NCBI GenBank assembly: GCA_030066775.1
Contig: JASJAY010000055.1
Coordinates: forward strand, 1-36,363
DNA from: Planctomycetota bacterium
Lineage (GTDB): Bacteria; Planctomycetota; PLA2; JAEUHO01
DNA: 36,363 nucleotides
Reading direction: 5' to 3'
A program made the translations under genes and the position numbers. Positions 16,550-25,302 of this stretch are shown here, piece by piece (position 1 is the stretch's first letter; each line of letters opens with the position of its first letter). A model generated the notes under the pieces. It made no database searches, was not told the DNA's origin, and was given only the letters and a program-made list of their open reading frames with translations.

Positions 16550-17827
16550 ATGCCTTTCTCCCCCCTTCCCGAGATCTTCGAGGACCTCGCTGCCGGCCGG
16601 ATGGTGATCCTGGTCGACGACCCCGATCGCGAGAACGAGGGCGACCTCGTGATGGCGGCCGACCTGGTCACGCCCGAGGCGATCGCCTTCATCCTGCGCC
16701 ACACGAGCGGCATCGTCTGCGTGACGATGCCCGCCGAGCGCGCCGACGAGCTGGGCCTGCCGCTACAGGTGGACCCGGGCAAGAACTCCTCGCGCTTCGG
16801 CACCCAGTTCACGGTCAGCGTCGAGGCCAAGGAAGGCGTGACGACGGGCGTCAGCGCCGCCGACCGGTGCCAGACGATCCGCACCATCGCCAACCCGGAC
16901 TGCGTGCCGGGCGACCTCTCCCGGCCCGGGCACGTCTACCCGATCCGCGCCGCGGAGGAAGGCGTGCTGCGCCGCAGCGGCCAGACGGAAGGCTCCGTGG
17001 ACCTCTGCCGCCTGGCCGGGCTGCAGCCCATGGGCGTCATCTCCGAGCTGATGAAGCCCGACGGCTCGATGATGCGCATGCCGGACCTCGAGGTGTTCGC
17101 GGCCGAGCACGACCTCAAGATCTGCAGCGTGCAGGAGGTGATCGAGTGGCGCCGCCACAAGGAGCGCCTGATCACCCTCGAGGGGTCCGCCCAGCTGCCG
17201 ACGGACTACGGCCCGTTCCAGATCCACGCCTACACGGCCAAGGCCGATCCCGATCCGCACCTGGCGCTCACCATGGGTCTCGAGGCCCCGACGAACGAGG
17301 CGCCCTGTACGCCGATCGACGAGCCCATCCTCGTGCGCGCACACAGCGAGTGCCTGACGGGCGACCTCTTCCACTCAACGCGTTGCGACTGCGGCGGACA
17401 GCTCGCGGCCGCCCAGCGGCAGATCGCGGAAGCCGGCCGCGGCGTCATCCTCTACATGCGCCAGGAAGGCCGCGGCATCGGCATCGTCAACAAGATCCGC
17501 GCCTACCAGCTGCAGGATCAGGGCCTCGACACCGTCGAGGCGAACCAGAAGCTCGGTTTCAAGGCCGACCACCGGCACTATGGGGTCGGCGCGCAGATCC
17601 TCTACGACCTGGGCATTCGCAAGATGCGGCTTCTGACCAACAACCCCGTCAAGTTCCGGGCGCTCAAGGGCTACGGCCTCGACATCGTCGAGCGCGTCCC
17701 CCTCGAGATTCCTCCGACCGTGGCCAGCGAGCGCTACCTGCGCACGAAGGTCGAGAAGATGGGGCACCTGATCAGCTTCCCGCCGAAGAAGCCTGCCGCC
17801 GACGCCCAGGGGGCGCCGCAGGGCTGA
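16550..17827 (+). CDS. ribBA: Bifunctional DHBP synthase / GTP cyclohydrolase II
   Basis: This enzyme makes both riboflavin precursors: dihydroxybutanone phosphate from ribulose 5-phosphate, and the pyrimidine from GTP. The N-terminal RibB half shows the metal/substrate motif [10 protein letters not shown] at residues 23-32, [15 protein letters not shown] and RPGHVYP. The C-terminal RibA half shows the zinc ligands Cys268, Cys279 and Cys281 ([18 protein letters not shown]), plus [20 protein letters not shown] and LLTNNPVKF. The 425-residue length is typical for the fusion. No other rib genes are in the window. PAP2 follows after 4 nt and is probably co-transcribed. Confidence 0.97.
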   Translation: MPFSPLPEIFEDLAAGRMVILVDDPDRENEGDLVMAADLVTPEAIAFILRHTSGIVCVTMPAERADELGLPLQVDPGKNSSRFGTQFTVSVEAKEGVTTGVSAADRCQTIRTIANPDCVPGDLSRPGHVYPIRAAEEGVLRRSGQTEGSVDLCRLAGLQPMGVISELMKPDGSMMRMPDLEVFAAEHDLKICSVQEVIEWRRHKERLITLEGSAQLPTDYGPFQIHAYTAKADPDPHLALTMGLEAPTNEAPCTPIDEPILVRAHSECLTGDLFHSTRCDCGGQLAAAQRQIAEAGRGVILYMRQEGRGIGIVNKIRAYQLQDQGLDTVEANQKLGFKADHRHYGVGAQILYDLGIRKMRLLTNNPVKFRALKGYGLDIVERVPLEIPPTVASERYLRTKVEKMGHLISFPPKKPAADAQGAPQG

Positions 17828-17831
17828 CGGC

Positions 17832-18365
17832 GTGGACGAGGCGATCCTCGGCTGGTTCACGGACGAGCGGAACGAGGGCCTCCTCGACGCGGCCCACGCG
17901 ATCACCTTCGCGGGCAACACGATCGTGCTCCTGGCGGTGGCGATCGTGGGCACGCTCGTCCTGCTGCGCAGCGAAGCGTACCGCGCGGCGGCGTTCTACC
18001 TCATCGCATGCCTCTCGAGCGTCGGGCTCAACTTCGGGCTGAAGTACCTGATCGACCGCCCGCGGCCGACGAGCTACTTCGCCCCGGGCATGACCGAGAT
18101 CACGCCCAGCTTCCCGAGCGGCCACGCCCTCATGTCGACCGTCATCTACGGCGGCTTCGCGTGGCTCGCGTATCGGCGCAACCCCGTGGTCCTCGGCCTC
18201 GTCGGCATCGCGATCGTGCTGATCGGGCTCTCGCGCCTCGTGCTCGGCGTGCACTACCCCAGCGACGTGTTCACCGGCTGGGTGATCGGCGTCTGGGTCG
18301 TGGTCAGCCTCAAGGCCGTCTACAACCCGCGCAGGGTCAGCAGACCCGTAGGCCCAGGCTCTTGA
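17832..18365 (+). CDS. PAP2-superfamily membrane phosphatase
   Basis: A 177-residue integral membrane phosphatase acting on lipid phosphates such as phosphatidate or undecaprenyl diphosphate. All three PAP2 motifs are present: KYLIDRPRP, FPSGHAL and SRLVLGVHYPSDV, with the catalytic His in the last. Four to five membrane segments surround them. The start is GTG 17832, 4 nt after ribBA. The last 29 nt overlap the 3' end of the convergent GDPD gene, so both C termini are encoded by the same DNA. Confidence 0.92.
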   Translation: MDEAILGWFTDERNEGLLDAAHAITFAGNTIVLLAVAIVGTLVLLRSEAYRAAAFYLIACLSSVGLNFGLKYLIDRPRPTSYFAPGMTEITPSFPSGHALMSTVIYGGFAWLAYRRNPVVLGLVGIAIVLIGLSRLVLGVHYPSDVFTGWVIGVWVVVSLKAVYNPRRVSRPVGPGS

Positions 18366-19803
18366 GGTAGTCCACGAGGTCGTCGGGCTTGTCCGTGAGC
18401 ACGGCGTTGACCCCGCTCTCGATGCTGTGGGCGAAGTCCTCGCGGTCGTTCAGCGTCCAGTGCACGACGAGCTCGACCGTACTCTTCGGGCGGTAGTCGC
18501 GATCGCGCACGCCCTGCCGGATCTCGTCGAGGTGCGCGGGGCGCGCCAGCTTGCCGATCGAGACCACGCGGTTGCGCATCCGTCGCGCGGTCCGCAGCGG
18601 ATTGGCGACGCCGCCGAGCATCCAGCCCAGGAAGCGGCGCAGGAACCCGGGCAGCCACCACCAGCCGCGTGCCGCGCCGATCAACCACGGAGCCAGACCA
18701 CCGGCCGCGTCGTACGCGAACCACGGGCGCGCCTCGCCCGACGCCGCGATCCCCTGCTTCAGCTTGCGCAGCACCTTCGTGTCGGCGTACCCGACCACGA
18801 GACGCTCCGGAAGCGTGGGGTAGCGACGCAGCGCCTCCCCCAGCCGGCGCCCGTACTCCTCGGCCGGCTTGACGTCCGAGAGCTTGCCGGGCGGCTTGAT
18901 GTCGAAGAAGAGCATGCGCAGCCGGTCGGACTCGTCGCGGGCGAAGGCCAGGAACGTGTCGAGGTCGATCAGGCGATGCTCCTGGCCCTCGACCGGCGGA
19001 AAGCGGTAGACGTCCTTCGCCTCCTCGAACGTGAGCCGCACCATGTCGAGCTCGCGGCGATCGTCGAGGTCGCGCTCCCCCACCTCCACGACCCGATCAC
19101 CCTGCACCTCGTGCAGCGTCGCAGTGCCCCCCGTGAGGTTGAAGGTCGGCGAGACGAGCTCGTAGGGCAGCTTCTCGAACTTCGTGCGGTCGATGCGCGG
19201 CGGTTGCTTGACCGGCATGTTGTCGTGGAAGACGGCGATGCCGCCGTCCTTCATCAGGCAGGTGTCGAGCTCGAGCGCGTTGGCGCCCATGTCGAGCGCC
19301 GCGCGAAATGCGGCCAGCGTGTTCTCCGGATACGCGTGCGGCGCACCGCGGTGTCCGACCACATAGAGCCGCCGGATCGGGACGCGCAAAACGATCGGGT
19401 CCTGCGGGGACGAGTCGTCCTGACGCCCGCGCCAGCCGAAGAACTCGTTGCGCTTGTAGTTGTCGTCCCAGCCCGAGTCCCACGACGGCACGCGTGCCGG
19501 CGCCCAGAGCACGTCCTCCACGGCTGCGCCTTCGTCGTAGGAGAGCAGCGTGCCCGTGCGCTTGTCGAAGTTGCGCTTCTCGAACGTGACGACGAAGAAG
19601 TGCTTGCGCGAGGTCTTGTAGTCGGACGCGGGCGCCGTGAAACAGCGCGTCGCGTCATCCCAGGTGAGCGGCAGGCGGTCGAGATCGACGCGGCGCGTCT
19701 CGGCGTCGAGACGCGCGATCAGGACCTCGATGTGCTCGTGGACGGGGAACGTCTCCTCGGTCACGGGATCGAAGAGCTCCACGCGGGCAAAGACAGCCTT
19801 CAT
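18337..19803 (-). CDS. Glycerophosphodiester phosphodiesterase-family protein with extra N-terminal domain
   Basis: The GDPD catalytic core begins at residue 148. HRG is at 151-153, with Glu160 in the PENT segment, Glu178 and Asp180 in NALELDTCL, and His193 in VFHDN; all expected metal and acid-base residues are kept. GDPDs hydrolyse glycerophosphodiesters to glycerol 3-phosphate and an alcohol. At 488 residues it is much longer than the usual 240-300. It has an unknown 147-residue N-terminal domain (VHEHIEVLIARLD, HFFVVTFEKRNFDKR) and a long insertion after His193. There is no signal peptide. The ATG at 19803 overlaps the previous stop by 4 nt, so it is coupled to the YdjM-like gene. Confidence 0.88.
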   Translation of the reverse strand: MKAVFARVELFDPVTEETFPVHEHIEVLIARLDAETRRVDLDRLPLTWDDATRCFTAPASDYKTSRKHFFVVTFEKRNFDKRTGTLLSYDEGAAVEDVLWAPARVPSWDSGWDDNYKRNEFFGWRGRQDDSSPQDPIVLRVPIRRLYVVGHRGAPHAYPENTLAAFRAALDMGANALELDTCLMKDGGIAVFHDNMPVKQPPRIDRTKFEKLPYELVSPTFNLTGGTATLHEVQGDRVVEVGERDLDDRRELDMVRLTFEEAKDVYRFPPVEGQEHRLIDLDTFLAFARDESDRLRMLFFDIKPPGKLSDVKPAEEYGRRLGEALRRYPTLPERLVVGYADTKVLRKLKQGIAASGEARPWFAYDAAGGLAPWLIGAARGWWWLPGFLRRFLGWMLGGVANPLRTARRMRNRVVSIGKLARPAHLDEIRQGVRDRDYRPKSTVELVVHWTLNDREDFAHSIESGVNAVLTDKPDDLVDYLKSLGLRVC

Positions 19804-20837
19804 CGGTAGGTCTCCAAGACGTCGTCGAGTGAGCGCCACGCTCCGTCGGTGCCGAACACCTGCGCGAGGACCGAGCCGATCCCGCCGGCGACGTCGTCGC
19901 GGGCATCGAACCAGTGGACCGACATCGAGCCGATGTCCATCCCCCACATCCCGTCGAGGCCATAGGTCAGCGAATAGCGGGGATCCGAGGCGCGGAACAC
20001 CGACCCATCCGATGCGGCACCCGGCCGCGCGCCCACGACCGCGAGTCCATCGGTGAAGGTGAAGAACCGGTGGACCACGTGGCTCGAATCGGAGGCCACG
20101 ATGCGCGGGTGCAGGCGGGGACGCGATCCGCGTTCCTGCACCGCGCGATCCCAAAATGGAACCAGGCGGTGAGCATCCGCGACGACTGCGTGCTCGGCCT
20201 CGGCGCGGTACAGCGTCCGCCACAGGACGATGCTCCCCAGCACGGGAATCGCCCGCGCATGCTCGACGGTGTGCCCGCGCGCGTCCGCGAGCTGCCGCTG
20301 CACGCCGAGCGCGCGCTCGCGCTGCAGCATGCCGAGGCCGAGGTAGAGCAGCGCGAGGCATAGCGCGACAACCGCCGGCCGGGAGGACACGCGTCGCACG
20401 GCAAGCACCAGCCCGACGAGCAACACGATCGAGAAGACCGGATCGATGATCGAGATCAGGTCCCACGCGACCCACGCGTCACTGAAGGGCAGCCAGATCT
20501 TGGTCCCGTAGCTCGTGCACGCGTCGAGTGGCGCATGGGTGAGCCAGCCCACGAGCGCGGCCCCGTACACCGGCTTCCACTGAGCGCGGAAGCGCTTGAA
20601 CGGTAGAAAGAGCGCGAGCGCCACGAGCGCCCCGACCGGCGTGATGGCGAGCGCATGCGTCCAGGTGCGGTGCAGCTCGATCGGAAAGCGCGGGTCGGCC
20701 CAAGGCTCGAAGAAGAGGTCGATATCGGGCAGCACGCCGGCCACGGCGCCCACGACCCAGGCGCGTTTGCCCAGCGTCTTGCCGAAGACGGCCTGCGCCG
20801 CGACGCCTCCGAGGATGGCCTGGGTTACCTGCTCCAC
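19800..20837 (-). CDS. YdjM/DUF457-type membrane protein
   Basis: A 345-residue membrane protein of the YdjM-like putative metal-dependent hydrolase family. Family motifs are LPDIDLFF, HRTWTHALAI and HAPLDACTSYGTKIWLPFSD, whose Asp and His residues are the presumed metal ligands. About five hydrophobic segments occupy the first 190 residues. The last 150 residues form a soluble region (HVVHRFFTFTDGLAVV). Biochemical function in the family is poorly established. It starts 9 nt after speA and overlaps the GDPD gene, giving an apparent speA-ydjM-GDPD operon. Confidence 0.85.
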   Translation of the reverse strand: MEQVTQAILGGVAAQAVFGKTLGKRAWVVGAVAGVLPDIDLFFEPWADPRFPIELHRTWTHALAITPVGALVALALFLPFKRFRAQWKPVYGAALVGWLTHAPLDACTSYGTKIWLPFSDAWVAWDLISIIDPVFSIVLLVGLVLAVRRVSSRPAVVALCLALLYLGLGMLQRERALGVQRQLADARGHTVEHARAIPVLGSIVLWRTLYRAEAEHAVVADAHRLVPFWDRAVQERGSRPRLHPRIVASDSSHVVHRFFTFTDGLAVVGARPGAASDGSVFRASDPRYSLTYGLDGMWGMDIGSMSVHWFDARDDVAGGIGSVLAQVFGTDGAWRSLDDVLETYR

Positions 20838-20846
20838 GCAGAGAGG

Positions 20847-22739
20847 CTAGTCGAAGTCCAAGTACGTGTAGTCGGCGAGCGCCGCCTTGTACTCCGCGAG
20901 GGCACGGCGCGCGTTGGCGCGCGACATGCGCCGGGCCTTGACCTCGTCGTCGACGTGCTCGCGCAGCGCCTCGACCATCGCATCGGGATCGTGGCCGAAG
21001 AGGCGCAGCACGTCCTGGGCCTCGTCCCCGCGCGAAGCGTGAATGACGCGCGGCTGACCGCTCTTCGTGAGCACCACGTGCGCCTCGTCCACACGCCCGA
21101 AGAGGTTGTGGTAGTCGCCCAGCACGTCCTGGTACGCGCCGATCATCAGCACGGCGACGTAGTAGGACTCGCCGTCGTCCAGCTCGTGCAGCGGCAGGCT
21201 GTCCTTCACGTCGCGCAGGTCCACGAAGCGGTCGATCTCGCCGTCCGAGTCGCACGTGACGTCGCAGAGGGTGGCCTCGACCGTGGGCCGCTCGTCGAGC
21301 CGGTGGATGGGCACGACCGGGAAGAGCTGGTCCAGCGCCCACGAGTCGGGGATCGACTGGAACACGCTGAAGTTGGCGATGTACTTCGTGACCAGCCGGC
21401 GCTCGAGCTGCTCGAACTCCTCCGGCACGAAGCGCTCCGCCTTGGCGTACTTCAGCGCCTGGTTGCCGATGCGCCGCATCAGCCGCTCGGTGAGCGCCCG
21501 ATCGCGCAGGGACAGGTAGCCGAGCTGGAAGCTGTCGAGGATCTCGTCGCGCATCTCCTCCGCGTCGTGCAGGTACTCGCGGTGGTTCTTGCGCGTCATC
21601 CCCTTCCAGATCTCGAAGAGCTCGACGACGGACTCGTGCGCGTCGGCCGGCACGATCAGCTTGCCGTTCCGCGTCTCGGCGTTCTGGCTCTTCACCTCGC
21701 AGACGAGCATCGAGTGGTAGGCCACGAGCGCACGGCCGGACTCGCTGACGAGCGTGGGCGGCGGCACGTTCTCGGCGTCGCAGATCTCCTGCACGGCGTA
21801 CACCACGTCGTTGGCGTACTCCTGCACGCTGTAGTTCATGCTCGCTTCGTATGAGGAGTGGCTGCCGTCGTAGTCGACACCGAGGCCGCCGCCGACGTTC
21901 AGGTACTCGAGGTGACAGCCTTCGGCCTGCATCTTGGCGTAGATGCGCGCGCCTTCCTTGACGGCGTTCTTGATGCGCTTGATCTGGGTGATCTGGCTGC
22001 CGGCGTGGAAGTGGATCATGCAGAGCGCGTCGAGCATGTCGTAGCGCTTGAGCGTGTCGATCGCGTCCAGGAGTTCCTGCGTCGTGAACCCGAACTTGGC
22101 GCTGGGGCCGCTGGAGCGCTCCCATTTGCCCGATCCGCGCGTCCGGAGCCGGATGCGCACGCCGATCCTGGGCTCGATGCCCATGCGCTCGGCCACGCTC
22201 GCGATCAGGTCGATCTCCTGAGGCTTCTCGGCGATCAGTACCACGTTGCGCCCGAGCGTCCGGCCGCGCAGCGCGAGGCGCACGTAGGCCTCGTCCTTGT
22301 AGCCGTTGCAGACGATCAGCGAGTCGGACGCGATGTCGTGCTGGAGCGCCACCGTGAGCTCGGCCTTGCTGCCCGCTTCCAGACCCATGCCGCGGTCCCG
22401 GCCGGCGCGGACGAGGTCCGCAACGACCGGCTCGAGCTGGTTCACCTTGATCGGGAACACGCCGCGATAGGCCTGCGGGTAGCCGAACTCCCGGATCGCG
22501 TGATCGAACGCGTCGAAGATCTCGTTGACGCGTGCGCCGAGCATCTGCGGGAAGCGCAGCACGAACGGGAAGCGCACCTTGCGCCGCTTCAGCCGGCCGA
22601 GCAGGTCATGCACGTCGACGCTGCGCGCATCGCGCAGGGGATGGACCGTCAGGTGGCCCTTCGCATTGACGTCGAAGTAGTCGTTCCCCCACGCGTCGAT
22701 GCCGTAGAGCTGCTTGGCGTCACGGGTGCCGAAGGGCAT
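20847..22739 (-). CDS. speA: Biosynthetic arginine decarboxylase
   Basis: SpeA converts arginine to agmatine, the first step of the agmatine route to putrescine and spermidine. The 630 residues match the SpeA family (group IV PLP decarboxylases). The PLP lysine is Lys98 in GVFPIKVNQ. HFHAGSQ, NVGGGLGVDYDG and SESGRALVAYHS are conserved active-site segments. The ATG at 22739 has GGAGG 8 nt upstream; TACCAT at 22797-22792 on the minus strand is a possible -10 box. It is the first gene of the speA-ydjM-GDPD operon. No agmatinase or agmatine deiminase gene is visible here. Confidence 0.96.
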   Translation of the reverse strand: MPFGTRDAKQLYGIDAWGNDYFDVNAKGHLTVHPLRDARSVDVHDLLGRLKRRKVRFPFVLRFPQMLGARVNEIFDAFDHAIREFGYPQAYRGVFPIKVNQLEPVVADLVRAGRDRGMGLEAGSKAELTVALQHDIASDSLIVCNGYKDEAYVRLALRGRTLGRNVVLIAEKPQEIDLIASVAERMGIEPRIGVRIRLRTRGSGKWERSSGPSAKFGFTTQELLDAIDTLKRYDMLDALCMIHFHAGSQITQIKRIKNAVKEGARIYAKMQAEGCHLEYLNVGGGLGVDYDGSHSSYEASMNYSVQEYANDVVYAVQEICDAENVPPPTLVSESGRALVAYHSMLVCEVKSQNAETRNGKLIVPADAHESVVELFEIWKGMTRKNHREYLHDAEEMRDEILDSFQLGYLSLRDRALTERLMRRIGNQALKYAKAERFVPEEFEQLERRLVTKYIANFSVFQSIPDSWALDQLFPVVPIHRLDERPTVEATLCDVTCDSDGEIDRFVDLRDVKDSLPLHELDDGESYYVAVLMIGAYQDVLGDYHNLFGRVDEAHVVLTKSGQPRVIHASRGDEAQDVLRLFGHDPDAMVEALREHVDDEVKARRMSRANARRALAEYKAALADYTYLDFD

Positions 22740-22827
22740 GAAGCGGACCTCCGGGAAGCGGCGTCGTCACCGATTCCGAGCTGACCGCGAGATGGTATGG
22801 CCGGGCGTTCGCCGCAACGCCAAATGG

Positions 22828-24678
22828 TCAGCGCCTGCCCGGAGACGGCGGCGCCGTGGGCTTGGGCTCGGTGGGCGCTTCCTGCGCAACGTTGCGCGGC
22901 GTGTAGTCCCAACCCTCGGTCACCCGCAGCGGCTCGACCTTGACGATCGTGTCGCCGGCCACGAGGCGGTCGGCGACGTCCTGCCCCGCGATCACGCGCC
23001 CGAAGACCATCAGCGTGTCCTTGGCGTGCAGCGCCGAGCCCGTGAGGACGCAGAACTGCGAACCGGCGGTGCCGGCGCCGGTCTGGATCATGGCGAGCGC
23101 GCCGCGGAAGGGCAGCCGCTCCGTGGGCGCCGCGCGGATCGCATAGCCGGGCCCGCCGAGCCCCACGAGCGCCTCCTGGACGGGCGGCTTGCTGAACGGG
23201 TCGCCGCTCTGGGCCATGAGGTACGGCACCGCGGCGTGCCACGCGAGCCCGTCGAAGAACTTCTTCTTCGCGAGCCAGATGAAGTTGTTCACGGCGTTGG
23301 GCGCGTCGTCCTGGAAGAGCTCGACGTCGATCTCGCCGCGGCTCGTCACGATGCGCGCCCGCGGCAGGTTCGCGCTCGCGTCACGCTTCTGGCGCTGCTG
23401 CTCCTGGGCCCACGGCAAGACGGCTTCGCGCGCGTGCGAGAGCGTCATGGCGAGCACGCGATGCATCGGATAGCGGCGCACCATGGGCTCGAGGCGCTTG
23501 ATCGCCTCCGCGAAGCGCCCCTGCTTGTAGAGCAGCACGCCGGTTGCGGCTGCGGCCGCGTCCCGCCGATACGGTCCGCTCTCGGCATCCTGCGCCACCT
23601 TGCCCACGCGCGCCAGCGCGCCGGCGTACGCGGGCGAGGCCTCGGGATCGGCGCCGGTCCAGCGCGCGAGCTCGACGAAGAACGCGTTCCCAAAGCGCGC
23701 CTCACGCAACCCCGGCGCGACCTTCAGGACTCGCTCGTATCGCGTGGCTGCCTCGTCGAGCAGCCCGAGCTGACGGAACATGTCGGCCTCGAACACGTCC
23801 ACGCGCGGGCCGAGGTCCGGCCGTCGATCACGAATCGTGTCGAGGTGCGTGAGCAGCAGGCCGTCGAGCAGCTCGCGGACCTGCGCCTCCGTACCGCCCG
23901 CGGGGGGCTGGGCGCGCATCTCCGCGTTGGTCGTCATGAAGGCGTTCCACGCGCCGAGCCGGTCGAGGTCGGCGGCGTCCTCCTTCGCCAGCGCGTCCAT
24001 GTCGAAGCGCGCGCCGGTGCCCCAGCCGCCTTCCGGCGGCTTGACCACGGGCCACTTTGCGGGCGCCGTGAACGCCGCCTCGGCCGGAGCCGCGGCGGTG
24101 AGGTTGGGCGAGCGGGTGAGCGTGAGCGCCGCGATTCGCAGCGGCTTCGATGCGTCATCGGGACGCAGCGCATCGAGGCCGATGCCGAGCTCGAGCGACC
24201 AGCGCCCGCGCTCCTTCCAGACGGCCGCCCCTTCTGCGGGGTACGCGGCGCGGCCCACGCCGGCCGGCCCGCGGCAGACGTACTGGAGCTGGCGCAGGCT
24301 CTGGGGTCGGTACGCGATCGAGATCGCGTCCGCGGCCGTGGCTTCGTTCGCGCGCGCAACGAGCAGCACGATGCCCATGCCCGGCCCCGGGTCCTCGTCC
24401 ATCTCGAGCAGCAGGCACAGCCGCCCGTCGGACTCGGTCAACCGCAGGCGCGGCTCGAGCGTCGTCGTGTCGTCCGTACCCGGTACGGGCACCTCGACCG
24501 TCGCGACGGAGACCTGCAGTGCATCCTTCCACGCGCGGTCCGCACCGCGGCCGTCGATGACGATCGTGCCGCCGCGGGTCATCTGGAGCTCGTCGGCGAA
24601 AGCCGGTCGCTCGAGGCCCAGCGGGGCGAAGAAGAGGAGCGCGGTCAGGATCGCAAGCGGGGACATCCTGCGCTTCAT
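22828..24678 (-). CDS. Secreted CBM9-like/TPR/cyclophilin fusion
   Basis: A 616-residue secreted protein with signal peptide (residues 1-28, ending RPAFA). Residues about 35-200 resemble the CBM9/DOMON-like beta sandwich (IDGRGADRAWKDALQV, RLCLLLEMDEDPG). A TPR-like helical region spans about 290-430. A cyclophilin-type peptidyl-prolyl isomerase domain occupies about 441-590 (RGEIDVELFQDDAPNAVNNF, KKFFDGLAWHAAVPYLM, GSQFCVLTG). The catalytic Arg of cyclophilins, normally in FHRVIP, is Ala482 here, so isomerase activity is doubtful. A Pro-rich tail ends the protein. It is the last gene of the sigma/kinase operon, 9 nt after the lipid-kinase-like gene. Confidence 0.87.
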   Translation of the reverse strand: MKRRMSPLAILTALLFFAPLGLERPAFADELQMTRGGTIVIDGRGADRAWKDALQVSVATVEVPVPGTDDTTTLEPRLRLTESDGRLCLLLEMDEDPGPGMGIVLLVARANEATAADAISIAYRPQSLRQLQYVCRGPAGVGRAAYPAEGAAVWKERGRWSLELGIGLDALRPDDASKPLRIAALTLTRSPNLTAAAPAEAAFTAPAKWPVVKPPEGGWGTGARFDMDALAKEDAADLDRLGAWNAFMTTNAEMRAQPPAGGTEAQVRELLDGLLLTHLDTIRDRRPDLGPRVDVFEADMFRQLGLLDEAATRYERVLKVAPGLREARFGNAFFVELARWTGADPEASPAYAGALARVGKVAQDAESGPYRRDAAAAATGVLLYKQGRFAEAIKRLEPMVRRYPMHRVLAMTLSHAREAVLPWAQEQQRQKRDASANLPRARIVTSRGEIDVELFQDDAPNAVNNFIWLAKKKFFDGLAWHAAVPYLMAQSGDPFSKPPVQEALVGLGGPGYAIRAAPTERLPFRGALAMIQTGAGTAGSQFCVLTGSALHAKDTLMVFGRVIAGQDVADRLVAGDTIVKVEPLRVTEGWDYTPRNVAQEAPTEPKPTAPPSPGRR

Positions 24679-24687
24679 GGGTCTTCC

Positions 24688-25302
24688 CTACATCCACGCG
24701 CGCGTCGCGTGGAGCACGCCCCCGGCCGCCGCAGCCCCCGGGATATTGTCATCGGGCGGCAGGGGCACAAGGTCCAAACAGGCGGCGCCCAAGGCGGCGA
24801 GGGCGCAACGCAGCAGATCGGGCGCTGCGCCCGTGTCCACGAGCCCACTCCACGCGCCCAGCGCCTCGACCCCCGTCGCGAGCCCGAACGCGGCGATCGC
24901 ACCGACGACGACGTGGGCCGAGGAGCCGCTCCAGGTGGCCTTGGGATGCCCGAAGAGCGAGGGCGCGCGCACGCGCGATCCGACGATCGCCGCCGCCGCA
25001 TCGCCGAACGCCAGGATGCCCCACGCCGCCGCCGCCTCGGCCGGGGGCAGCCACAGGATGAGCGCCAGCACGGCGATCGGATACGTGCGCAGGCCGCAGA
25101 GGAAGGGCTCGCCCTCGCGGCGCAGGCGGCGCTCCAGGGGCAGCAACGGCAGGATCACCCAGCCCGAAACGACGCCGAAGACGCCGCCCGCGATCGCCCA
25201 CGGCCCGGGCAAGAGCCCCAGCGAGAGCGCGACCAGCCCGGTCGCCGCGTGGATGGCCGGACGCAGGAGGGGCGGCCGCGGCGACGGAGCGGGCTCGGTC
25301 AC
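24688..25302 (-). CDS. CTP-dependent lipid kinase/CDP-diglyceride-synthase-like membrane protein
   Basis: A 204-residue membrane protein with five to six hydrophobic segments. The segment LAFGDAAAAIVGSRV followed by KATWSGSSAHVVVG resembles the cytidylyltransferase-fold family of dolichol kinase, yeast Dgk1 and phytol kinase (GDaxAxxxG...K.xxGS). Such proteins phosphorylate polyprenols or diacylglycerol using CTP. A third conserved region, DLVPLPPDDNIPGA, matches the family's C-terminal 'E.lp..DN..ip' motif. It overlaps the methyltransferase stop by 4 nt and ends 9 nt before the cyclophilin gene. The substrate is unknown. Confidence 0.8.
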   Translation of the reverse strand: MTEPAPSPRPPLLRPAIHAATGLVALSLGLLPGPWAIAGGVFGVVSGWVILPLLPLERRLRREGEPFLCGLRTYPIAVLALILWLPPAEAAAAWGILAFGDAAAAIVGSRVRAPSLFGHPKATWSGSSAHVVVGAIAAFGLATGVEALGAWSGLVDTGAAPDLLRCALAALGAACLDLVPLPPDDNIPGAAAAGGVLHATRAWM

